From contig JAHFNN010000022.1 of the NCBI GenBank assembly GCA_023267315.1, positions 1-11,627 on the forward strand: 11,627 nucleotides of DNA. The letters run 5' to 3'. Below the pieces are notes generated by a model. That model was not told the DNA's origin. It did no database searches and saw nothing but the letters and a program-made list of their open reading frames with translations. A program made the translations under genes and the position numbers. Shown here piece by piece: positions 6,254 to 11,627 of the stretch. Numbering within the stretch: the first letter of the stretch is position 1; each line of letters begins with the position of its first letter. The DNA comes from Candidatus Nomurabacteria bacterium (GTDB lineage: Bacteria > Patescibacteriota > Minisyncoccia > Phycocordibacterales > UBA9973).

Positions 6254-6259
6254 TATAAT
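6254..6259 (+). promoter_or_regulatory. TATAAT -10 of the Cys-rich operon, predicted leaderless
   Basis: A perfect TATAAT ends 6 bases before the ATG at 6266, so transcription should begin at the start codon. No clear -35 is found 16-18 bases upstream (the hexamer there is TATATA). This spacing matches the thyA arrangement. Confidence 0.55.
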
Positions 6260-6265
6260 TGGGCT

Positions 6266-7972
6266 ATGAATTCAGAGGTTAAAGTGTGCCAAAACTGCAA
6301 AAACAACTTCACCATCGAACCAGATGATTTTTCATTTTATGAAAAAATGAAAGTTCCACCACCCACCTGGTGTCCGGAGTGTCGATTGATTCGTCGTCTT
6401 GCAAGCACCAACGAACGAGTACTGTATCATCGTACCTGTGATTTTGATGGCAAAAACATACTAAGTATGTTTCCCAAAGATGCCCCCTTCCCCGTCTACG
6501 AAACAGAAATTTGGTATTCCGATCAATGGGATCCATATGATTATGGAATGGATTATGATTTTTCGCGACCATTCTTTGAACAATTCTTAGAATTACAGAA
6601 CAAAGTTCCTCGAATGGCCCTAGTACGCCAGGGTAAATCTATAAATAGCCCATACGTACATCGAGTTAGTGACCCTCGTAATTCATATATGGTTTTCCGA
6701 GCCACATCGCCAGAGGATTCAATGTATTCATATATTTCAAATGGGATGCGGCAATGTGTGGACTGCTTTATGGTCAATGACTCTGAGCTTTGCTATGAAT
6801 GCATTAATTGTGAGCGTTGCTACCATCTGCTTTTTGGGCAAGAAAGTACCGAATGTCGTGACTCATCATTTTTATATGCATGCAATAATTGCTCTAATTG
6901 TGTAGGGTGTGTCAATTTACGAAATAAAGAATACTGTATCTGGAACGAACAATACACCAAAGAAGACTACTTTAAAAAGATCAAGGAATTGGAATTAAAT
7001 ACTGCCTCGGGATTAACAAAAATGGAATTAAGTTTTAACGCATTCCGAAAAAAATTTCCTCAACGATCAACCTTCTCGCTCAAATCAAATGAAATCTCTG
7101 GAAATTGGTTCACTAATTGCGAAAATGTACACAACTCATTTGGCTGTTTTAATGTGAAAGATGGTAAATATCTTTTTGCTGTTTTTAATTCAGAGGACTG
7201 TATGGATTTTTTTGAATGGGGCAACCAAGCAGAGTTGATATATGAATCTGAAAATTGTGGACTAAATATCTCCCGTATATCCTTCAGTAGTCAATGTTGG
7301 ACAGGAGCTTCTGATCTCACCTATTGTGACTCATGCCCCGGTGCGCATCATTGTTTTGGATGTATCGGGCTCAAAAAAGGAGAATATTCGATTTTGAATA
7401 AACGATATAGTAAAGAAGAATACGAATTACTCGTAGAAAAAATAAAACAACAAATGAATAAGCTTCCTTATCGCAACTCGCGCGGTATCGAGTATCGATT
7501 TGGAGAACATTTCCCAAACGAAATATGTCCTTTTGCATACAACGAGACAGCTGCCGTAGATTTTTTCCCTCTTACTAAAGAGGAGGCTATAGCTAAAGGC
7601 TTCCGATGGAAAGATCGCGAAAAAAGAAACTACACTACGACTATCGAGGCAAAAAATCTACCCGAAACAATTGCAGAGGTCCCGGATTCTATTGTGAATG
7701 AAATTATTTCTTGTGAAGAAAAAGACAGCCCATATTCAGTCGGCGCGTTCAAAATAGCTTCGGATGAACTTTCTTTTTATCGGAAAATGGACCTCCCTCT
7801 TCCTCACGTATGTTTTGATGTTCGCCACACTCGAAGACTTTCCAAACGCCCACAAATACAAATCCAGAAACGTAACTGTTCCAACTGTAATAAAGTAGTT
7901 GAAACACTTTATACCGAAACATTTGCACCAATACTCTATTGTGAAGAATGTTACCAACAAGAAGTTATTTAA
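6266..7972 (+). CDS. Cys-rich zinc-ribbon protein, paralog 1 (CPR 'caib/baif'-type)
   Basis: A 568-residue protein of the large Cys-rich type common in CPR genomes, often auto-named 'caib/baif family' although it shows no CoA-transferase features. Ribbon A at the N-terminus is intact (C8/C11 and C36/C39, with FYEKMKVPPPTWCPECR between). Ribbon B has lost ligands: C58 remains but its partner is D61, and the second pair is replaced around YETEIW (78-83). The core (about 125-385) carries many cysteines (164, 167, 176, 179, 182, 185, 197, 206, 209, 212, 215, 224) and a twice-repeated motif GC(V/I)(N/G)L...N...Y(T/S)KE(D/E)Y at 214-235 and 365-386. After PFAYNET (422-428) and FPLTKEEA, a second module follows: A' is degenerate (lone C483 and C516), B' is intact (C538/C541, C559/C562). 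The frame is open back to 6062, but ATG 6266 is chosen because the ribbon begins there and a TATAAT lies just upstream. Function unknown; binding of nucleic acid or protein through the ribbons is inference. Confidence 0.85.
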   Translation: MNSEVKVCQNCKNNFTIEPDDFSFYEKMKVPPPTWCPECRLIRRLASTNERVLYHRTCDFDGKNILSMFPKDAPFPVYETEIWYSDQWDPYDYGMDYDFSRPFFEQFLELQNKVPRMALVRQGKSINSPYVHRVSDPRNSYMVFRATSPEDSMYSYISNGMRQCVDCFMVNDSELCYECINCERCYHLLFGQESTECRDSSFLYACNNCSNCVGCVNLRNKEYCIWNEQYTKEDYFKKIKELELNTASGLTKMELSFNAFRKKFPQRSTFSLKSNEISGNWFTNCENVHNSFGCFNVKDGKYLFAVFNSEDCMDFFEWGNQAELIYESENCGLNISRISFSSQCWTGASDLTYCDSCPGAHHCFGCIGLKKGEYSILNKRYSKEEYELLVEKIKQQMNKLPYRNSRGIEYRFGEHFPNEICPFAYNETAAVDFFPLTKEEAIAKGFRWKDREKRNYTTTIEAKNLPETIAEVPDSIVNEIISCEEKDSPYSVGAFKIASDELSFYRKMDLPLPHVCFDVRHTRRLSKRPQIQIQKRNCSNCNKVVETLYTETFAPILYCEECYQQEVI

Positions 7973-7976
7973 ATTT

Positions 7977-9704
7977 ATGGAAACAAAAAAATGTTACCAG
8001 TGCCAAAAATCATTTTTAATTGATAGTGACGAACTTGGATATTATGAGAAAATGGGAGTACAAGTACCTCGCCTCTGCCCTGATTGCCGAAGCCAGCGTC
8101 GTACACTCTTTCGCAATGAGCGCGCATTTTACAAACATAAATGCGATAAATGTGGGAAGGATTCTATCTCAATGTACAGCCCCGATAAGACATTTCCTGT
8201 ATATTGTTACGATTGTTGGTTCTCTGAAGATTGGGATGGCAGTAGTTATGCAAAAGAATACGATTCATCACGCCCATTTTTTGATCAGTGGAAAGAACTT
8301 TTCAACACAGTACCCAAACCGGCCCTTGTTGCAATGCGAAGTGTAAATTGTCATTACTTAAATTTTTGCGCCGATAATAAAAACTGCTATATGGTAGTCG
8401 AGTCTTCAAATAATGAAGACTGTACTCATTGTTACTGGATACAAAAAACAAAAAACTGTATAGATACTTCATATGCACACCAGACCGAATTCTCATATGA
8501 TACAGATGATGTATACAATTCCACTCGTGTATTTTATAGCCGTGGAGTATACGATTGTCTTGATAGTTATTTCTTACTTCACTGTCGCAACTGCACTGAT
8601 TGTATTGGGTGTGTAAACCTACGAAATCAATCTAACTGCATTTTTAATACACAATATACAAAAGAGGAGTATGAAAAAAAGAAAGCAGAACTCAGACTCG
8701 ATACAGCTTCTGGTGTAGAGAAATTCCGCAAAGAATTTGATGAATTCAAAAACACCTTCCCTTCTAAATATGCCGAAATATATAACTCAGTAAACTCAAC
8801 AGGAAACTACATCACTCATGCAAAAAATGTGCAGAATTGCTTCCACTCATACGAGTCTGAGGACTGTAAACACTCAATTCATGTCTGGCGCGGAGTAAAA
8901 GATTGTATGGATTGCAACACGGTAGGGCGGGCTGCTGAGAAGATATATAACACACTCAATACGGGACTCGAAGGTTCAAATGTAATATGTGGATTCTATT
9001 GCTGGAGTTCAAATTTTGTAAGTTATTCATTCAACTGTCCAAATTCAACCAATTTATTTGGTTGTGTGGGTATGCGCAAAAAATCATACGCAATTCTTAA
9101 TAAAACATACGAGAAAGACGAGTATGAAAAGATAAAAAATCACATTATTGAAGAACTAAAAAACAAAGGGGTATACGGAGAATTTTTCCCTGCAGAACTT
9201 TCACCATTCGGATACAACGAAACATCTGCTATTGATGAATTCCCTTTAACAAAAGCAGAAGCACTCGCACAAGGATTCCGCTGGGAAGATTACCCGCGTG
9301 GTACTTATGATAAAGGGACAATAGAATGGGAAAATGTTCCAGATTCTATAAAAGAAATAGGAACTATTGATGCGGTTAAAGAAATTTTTACCTGCACAAA
9401 TTGCACAAAAAATTACCGCATAATAGATGATGAACTTACATTTTATTCTCGACTTGAAATACCACTTCCCCGCTGGTGTCCTGAGTGTCGATTTAAGAGA
9501 CGTGTTGGTGGCCGTAATCCACACAAACTATGGAAAAGATCTTGCAGTTGTGCAGGCAACCAATCAACTAACGCAAAATACAAAAATACGGGGACTCACT
9601 TCCATGTAGACAGCAGCTGCCCAAATGAATTTGAAACATCGTACGCACCCAACCGACCAGAAATAGTTTACTGTGAGCAATGCTATCAATCAGAAGTAGT
9701 CTAA
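7977..9704 (+). CDS. Cys-rich zinc-ribbon protein, paralog 2
   Basis: A 575-residue paralog of the preceding gene, starting 4 bases after its stop and surely co-transcribed. All four terminal ribbons are present. A has C6/C9 and C34/C37. B has C56/C59 and C77/C80 around SMYSPDKTFPVY. A' has C473/C476 and C501/C504. B' has C523/C525, an insert with H541, H543 and C548, then C566/C569 in YCEQCYQSEVV. The core (about 120-385) has Cys pairs spaced roughly every 15-20 residues in a solenoid-like rhythm (NKNC, NNEDCTHC, TKNC, YDCLD, CRNCTDCIGC) and two copies of the (F/I)GCV-x-(L/M)R...N..Y.K(E/D)EY motif at 210-232 and 361-383. PFGYNET (410-416) and FPLTKAEA link the core to the C-terminal module. 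I start at ATG 7977: the longer frame from 7899 would overlap the first paralog by 74 bases. No Shine-Dalgarno sequence is visible. There is no signal peptide or membrane helix, so it is probably cytoplasmic. Molecular role unknown. Confidence 0.87.
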   Translation: METKKCYQCQKSFLIDSDELGYYEKMGVQVPRLCPDCRSQRRTLFRNERAFYKHKCDKCGKDSISMYSPDKTFPVYCYDCWFSEDWDGSSYAKEYDSSRPFFDQWKELFNTVPKPALVAMRSVNCHYLNFCADNKNCYMVVESSNNEDCTHCYWIQKTKNCIDTSYAHQTEFSYDTDDVYNSTRVFYSRGVYDCLDSYFLLHCRNCTDCIGCVNLRNQSNCIFNTQYTKEEYEKKKAELRLDTASGVEKFRKEFDEFKNTFPSKYAEIYNSVNSTGNYITHAKNVQNCFHSYESEDCKHSIHVWRGVKDCMDCNTVGRAAEKIYNTLNTGLEGSNVICGFYCWSSNFVSYSFNCPNSTNLFGCVGMRKKSYAILNKTYEKDEYEKIKNHIIEELKNKGVYGEFFPAELSPFGYNETSAIDEFPLTKAEALAQGFRWEDYPRGTYDKGTIEWENVPDSIKEIGTIDAVKEIFTCTNCTKNYRIIDDELTFYSRLEIPLPRWCPECRFKRRVGGRNPHKLWKRSCSCAGNQSTNAKYKNTGTHFHVDSSCPNEFETSYAPNRPEIVYCEQCYQSEVV

Positions 9705-9737
9705 TTAAAAAATCCCCAGTTGGGGATTTTTTAATTA
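9702..9737. terminator. Bidirectional terminator containing both stop codons
   Basis: A perfect 17-bp inverted repeat (9702-9718 with 9721-9737; core TCCCCA/TGGGGA flanked by A6 and T6) lies between convergent operons. The A/T arms give a U-tract on either strand. The TAA of the second Cys-rich gene (9702-9704) and the TAA of the MazG-like gene (9735-9737, minus strand) are the outermost bases of the stem. Confidence 0.92.
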
Positions 9738-10067
9738 TGGATCTATATCAGTTTTCACTCGGATGAAAATATCTTTGCCGTCAGGAGATTTCTTCTTTAT
9801 GTACTTTCGATTTTTATTTATCTCAATCTTTCGAACAAGTTCTTTCTCAAGATCAACTCCCAAAATTTCTGACATACCCAGTAGAAACACCATCACATCA
9901 GCAAATTCTTCTGCTGTGCCTTTTGTGTCCCCTTTTGCATGCTTGTTGTAAGCTTCAGAGAGTTCTTCGTAGGCTCGACAAAATTCCATTGCCACGTCAG
10001 TGGTATTGAAACCTTTCTCTAATTTATTGCGCATCACTTTTTCCTGTAGTTTTTTTAGATCAACCAT
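9735..10067 (-). CDS. MazG-like nucleotide pyrophosphohydrolase
   Basis: A 110-residue all-alpha NTP-PPase of the MazG/phosphoribosyl-ATP pyrophosphatase-like superfamily, which hydrolyses (d)NTPs to the monophosphate and pyrophosphate. The Mg2+-binding pattern is visible: E34-E35-x-x-E38 in AYEELSEAYN and E54-x-x-D57 in AEEFADVMVFLLG. A Lys-rich C-terminal tail (KIEINKNRKYIKKK) follows. I choose ATG 10067, which leaves a 4-base gap after the dCMP deaminase stop; the frame is open to 10100, but that would overlap the upstream gene and add 11 unconserved-looking residues. Paired with dCMP deaminase it could supply or restrict dUMP/dCMP by hydrolysing dUTP or dCTP. Substrate is inference, as MazG relatives vary widely. 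The stop codon forms the base of a shared terminator. Confidence 0.85.
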   Translation of the reverse strand: MVDLKKLQEKVMRNKLEKGFNTTDVAMEFCRAYEELSEAYNKHAKGDTKGTAEEFADVMVFLLGMSEILGVDLEKELVRKIEINKNRKYIKKKSPDGKDIFIRVKTDIDP

Positions 10068-10071
10068 ACAA

Positions 10072-10566
10072 TTACATATTCTTATATGTTTCCATTTCAC
10101 TATTTAATAATTCAAATTCTACATTTGCCTCTTTAAAAATTTCCTTCGCCCGTGCTCCTCCATGATAATCCTTCTTTGCTACTACACGAGTAATTCCAGC
10201 AGTAATGATGAGCTTCGCGCACACATAACACGGGGTCATATGACAATACAGAGTTCCACCTTCAAGTTTTGTTCCCGCTCGAGCAGCTTGTACGATAGCA
10301 TTTTGTTCTGCATGAGTGGTACGGATACAGTGTTTTGATTCAGTACCATCATCATTGATCACCGTGTGCATTTCATGCCCCACGTCATCACAATGCGCCA
10401 CCCCTGGTGGTGCCCCCACATAGCCTGTGGAAAGAATTCGTTTATCACGAGTAATCACGCAACCAGACCGGCCACGATCACACGTAGCACGTGTTGCCAC
10501 CATTTGGACAATGCCTAAAAAGTATTCATCCCATGAAGGGCGCACATGTGGAGTTCGTGATTCCAT
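10072..10566 (-). CDS. dCMP deaminase (ComEB-like)
   Basis: A 164-residue zinc-dependent cytidine/deoxycytidylate deaminase-fold enzyme. H85-A86-E87 in RTTHAEQNAI supplies one zinc ligand and the proton-shuttling Glu; P112-C113-x-x-C116 in MTPCYVCAKLI supplies the other two ligands. The segment STGYVGAPPGVAHCDD (46-61) and the H/C residues around 59-80 match the dCMP deaminase subfamily (ComEB, T4 Cd), which may carry a second zinc. Length is typical. The product dUMP is the substrate of ThyA, so this gene feeds the thymidylate cycle. It is first in a two-gene operon with the MazG-like gene. A TAGACT hexamer 6 bases before the ATG suggests a leaderless start, and an inverted repeat (10577-10595) adjoins it. 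Other deaminase substrates are possible but less likely. Confidence 0.93.
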   Translation of the reverse strand: MESRTPHVRPSWDEYFLGIVQMVATRATCDRGRSGCVITRDKRILSTGYVGAPPGVAHCDDVGHEMHTVINDDGTESKHCIRTTHAEQNAIVQAARAGTKLEGGTLYCHMTPCYVCAKLIITAGITRVVAKKDYHGGARAKEIFKEANVEFELLNSEMETYKNM

Positions 10567-10572
10567 ACCGAC

Positions 10573-10578
10573 AGTCTA
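10573..10578 (-). promoter_or_regulatory. Possible -10 of the dCMP deaminase operon
   Basis: On the minus strand TAGACT (4 of 6 matches to TATAAT) ends 6 bases before the ATG at 10566, the same spacing as at thyA and the first Cys-rich gene. No clear -35 is visible, so this is a weak call on its own. Confidence 0.35.
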
Positions 10579-10595
10579 CCTTATTTAGAAAGGTA
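10577..10595. promoter_or_regulatory. Inverted repeat upstream of dCMP deaminase, candidate operator
   Basis: TACCTT (10577-10582) and AAGGTA (10590-10595) are perfect 6-base inverted arms around a 7-base spacer. It overlaps the edge of the proposed -10 of the dCMP deaminase operon. It could be an operator; chance occurrence is possible. Confidence 0.35.
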
Positions 10596-10632
10596 AGAAA
10601 AGTTAGATATGTGCTATTTCAGGTAAAATAAA

Positions 10633-10667
10633 AAAGTTACCCTTCCTCAGAAAGAAAGGATAACTTT
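10633..10667 (-). terminator. Terminator of the 147-aa secreted protein gene
   Basis: AAAGTTA (10633-10639) pairs with TAACTTT (10661-10667), and an inner CCTT/AAGG segment extends the stem past a C-A mismatch. On the minus strand it is followed by TTTTTTATTTTACC. It begins about 20 bases after the 147-aa gene stop and ends that transcript before the dCMP deaminase promoter. Confidence 0.75.
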
Positions 10668-10686
10668 ATAAAAGCATCAACCTGTT

Positions 10687-11130
10687 TTATTTTATTACCA
10701 GGTATTTGATTGAATTTGTTTCTGCGTATTTATTCTTAGAACTGCTGGAAACCCCAACTACTGGAGTTAATGTCCCGCAGACATCAAAGAAATACTCAAA
10801 TTTTAGAATGAGGCTGTCATTCTTATCCTCAGGATAAAATTCCGGCAAACCAAGCGTAATGACCTTCTTATTTGATCGGTAAGGAAGGTCCTCGTTAAAG
10901 ACTACAGCTGGCACTGTCGGATTTCCCGGCTGGGACAACATGAAAATGAGTGATACTTTATCAGTGGAATCTCCACTACACCCACCAAAATCCTGGTTCC
11001 AGTAGCTTTCAAAACCACTGATAATAATTTTTTTAAACTTTGGATTTTTTAAGGTTTGGATTTCAACATTCTGACTAAAGGCGACACTCGCTAGAGCCAT
11101 AAAGGTACATAAAACAAAGTTTTTTTTCAT
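10687..11130 (-). CDS. Hypothetical secreted protein, 147 aa
   Basis: I do not recognise the family. The N-terminus is a classical Sec signal peptide: K2-K3, a hydrophobic core at about 5-17, and a likely signal peptidase I site after residue 19 or 20 (AFS-Q-N). C8 is inside the hydrophobic core and not in a lipobox, so this is not a lipoprotein. The mature part of about 127 residues is beta-rich (KFKKIIISGFESYW, KVSLIFMLS, SLILKFEYFF) and has two cysteines, C51 and C118, which could form a disulfide outside the cytoplasm. A single small beta-sandwich-like domain is plausible, but no motif identifies it. It is a stand-alone gene with its own promoter (11208-11236), a leader of about 70 bases that folds into a small hairpin, and a terminator (10633-10667). 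No Shine-Dalgarno sequence precedes the ATG. Confidence 0.8.
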   Translation of the reverse strand: MKKNFVLCTFMALASVAFSQNVEIQTLKNPKFKKIIISGFESYWNQDFGGCSGDSTDKVSLIFMLSQPGNPTVPAVVFNEDLPYRSNKKVITLGLPEFYPEDKNDSLILKFEYFFDVCGTLTPVVGVSSSSKNKYAETNSIKYLVIK

Positions 11131-11151
11131 TGCCTGTTTTTTTATTAAAGG

Positions 11152-11169
11152 AGAGCGCCTAACCGCTCT
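11152..11169 (-). other. Hairpin in the leader of the 147-aa gene
   Basis: AGAGCG/CGCTCT pairs over 6 bp with a 6-base loop, between the predicted start site near 11201 and the ATG at 11130. There is no U-run directly after it in the direction of transcription, so it is not an obvious terminator. It may stabilise the mRNA or affect initiation. Confidence 0.4.
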
Positions 11170-11207
11170 TTCTTTTTGGTTTGATAGAGGTTAGGTATCT
11201 GGAGTGA

Positions 11208-11236
11208 ATCATAACATAATATGAAGATAATGTCAA
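11208..11236 (-). promoter_or_regulatory. Sigma70-type promoter for the 147-aa gene
   Basis: The minus strand reads TTGACA (11236-11231), a 17-base spacer, then TATGAT (11213-11208). The -35 is perfect and the -10 matches 5 of 6. It predicts a start near 11201 and a leader of about 70 bases. Confidence 0.8.
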
Positions 11237-11294
11237 TAATTTCAGTCGTATCTATCAATAACTCATACCGAGCTTTTATCAAAATAATTCCAAG

Positions 11295-11340
11295 TTCACA
11301 ATCAAAAAAATCCACCTCGGTGGATTTTTTTGATTGTGAA
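11295..11340 (-). terminator. Terminator of rplK
   Basis: A perfect 22-base inverted repeat (11295-11316 with 11319-11340), with GC core CCACC/GGTGG and A7/T7 arms, lies 10 bases after the rplK stop. A U-tract exists on either strand; rplK on the minus strand is the gene it serves. If its transcript normally continued to rplA, that link is broken here. Confidence 0.88.
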
Positions 11341-11350
11341 TATAAGTATT

Positions 11351-11627
11351 TTATCCTTTTATTTCAATTCCTGCTTGTCGTGCTGATCCTTCGACGATCT
11401 TCATTGCACCTTCGATATCTTTTGCGTTCAAGTCAGGCATTTTCTTTTCAGCGATTTCCCGCAGTTGAGCTTTGGTTATCTTTCCCGCCTTTGATGTATT
11501 TGGTTTACCTGAACCTTTTTCCACTCCCGCAGCCTTGAAGATAAGACTTGAAACTGGAGGGGTTTTGACGACGAAGTCGAATGTTCGATCTTCGTACACG
11601 GTGAGCGCTACACCCACAGTATCTCCA
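11351..11627 (-). CDS. rplK: 50S ribosomal protein L11, C-terminal part
   Basis: L11 binds 23S rRNA at the GTPase-associated centre. The visible 91 residues contain VALTVYEDRTFDFVVKTPP, which spans the domain junction, then AAGVEKGSGKPNTSKAGKIT, QLREIAEKKMPDLNA and the final AMKIVEGSARQAGIEIKG, all matching the L11 C-terminal rRNA-binding domain. The frame is open to the window edge, and residues GDT precede the GTG at 11615-11617, so that GTG is an internal valine and the gene continues outside; about 50 N-terminal residues are missing from view. The usual rplA does not follow: a strong terminator (11295-11340) comes straight after, then the unrelated 147-aa gene. The C-terminus ends in EIKG, a slightly unusual tail. 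Confidence 0.95.
   Translation of the reverse strand, partial: GDTVGVALTVYEDRTFDFVVKTPPVSSLIFKAAGVEKGSGKPNTSKAGKITKAQLREIAEKKMPDLNAKDIEGAMKIVEGSARQAGIEIKG

Noticed and set aside
6062..6265. A 68-codon N-terminal extension of the first Cys-rich protein
   Set aside because: It is antisense to the start of the 175-aa gene and crosses both promoters; the family begins with the CxxC ribbon right after ATG 6266.
6175..6315. A 47-codon N-terminal extension of the 175-aa protein
   Set aside because: It spans the consensus promoter for the gene itself and overlaps the divergent coding region; transcription from the predicted start would not include it.
6266..9704. CoA-transferase (CaiB/BaiF) function for the Cys-rich proteins
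   Set aside because: The recalled database label does not match the sequence: there is no CoA-transferase III motif, only ribbons and Cys repeats.
11221..11538. A plus-strand frame of about 105 codons across the rplK end
   Set aside because: It runs through the 147-aa gene promoter, the perfect rplK terminator hairpin and antisense to conserved L11 codons.
11615..11617. GTG as the start of a short L11-like protein
   Set aside because: The frame continues upstream with GDT, and L11 has an N-terminal domain before this point; the gene is cut by the window edge.
1..11627. Mobile element, prophage, toxin-antitoxin or CRISPR system
   Set aside because: No transposase, integrase, terminal repeats, spaced direct repeats, Cas or toxin-antitoxin motif was seen on either strand.

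Overview
The window looks like a chromosomal piece of a Patescibacteria/CPR genome (Parcubacteria/Paceibacteria-like). The reasons are a tandem pair of large cysteine-rich proteins of the kind often auto-named 'caib/baif family protein' in CPR genomes (recalled family resemblance, not searched), very short gene spacing, several starts with no Shine-Dalgarno sequence, and a minimal one-carbon/thymidylate gene set next to ribosomal protein L11. TGA serves as a normal stop in at least one gene, so the code appears standard. I see no tRNA, rRNA, CRISPR array, transposase or insertion sequence.

Layout. (1) 1-2683, minus strand: operon glyA - 310-aa unknown - NUDIX hydrolase - start of a probable RidA-family gene cut by the window edge. 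(2) 2803-3104, minus strand: a 59-aa one-helix membrane protein with its own promoter and terminator. (3) 3142-5550, plus strand: operon thyA - nucleoside 2-deoxyribosyltransferase/DNPH1-like gene - folA - 194-aa unknown. (4) 5568-6230, minus strand: a 175-aa unknown with a consensus promoter and a terminator. (5) 6254-9737, plus strand: two tandem paralogous Cys-rich proteins (568 and 575 aa), divergent from the 175-aa gene, ending in a hairpin shared with the convergent next operon. (6) 9735-10595, minus strand: dCMP deaminase - MazG-like pyrophosphohydrolase. (7) 10633-11236, minus strand: a 147-aa secreted unknown with its own promoter and terminator. (8) 11295-11627, minus strand: the 3' part of rplK and its terminator.

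How the genes work together. GlyA charges THF to methylene-THF, ThyA spends it on dUMP and FolA regenerates THF, while dCMP deaminase supplies dUMP. The MazG-like and DNPH1-like enzymes and the NUDIX protein plausibly clean or balance nucleotide pools. The whole thymidylate cycle thus sits in about 9 kb, split over three transcripts. RidA beside GlyA fits the known protection of PLP enzymes from 2-aminoacrylate. The least explained part is the pair of Cys-rich paralogs: each carries a two-ribbon zinc-binding module at both ends around a solenoid-like Cys-rich core, and in the first copy two of the four ribbons have lost metal ligands. Three unrecognised single genes (59, 175 and 147 aa), each with a TTGACA promoter and its own terminator, lie between the recognisable operons.
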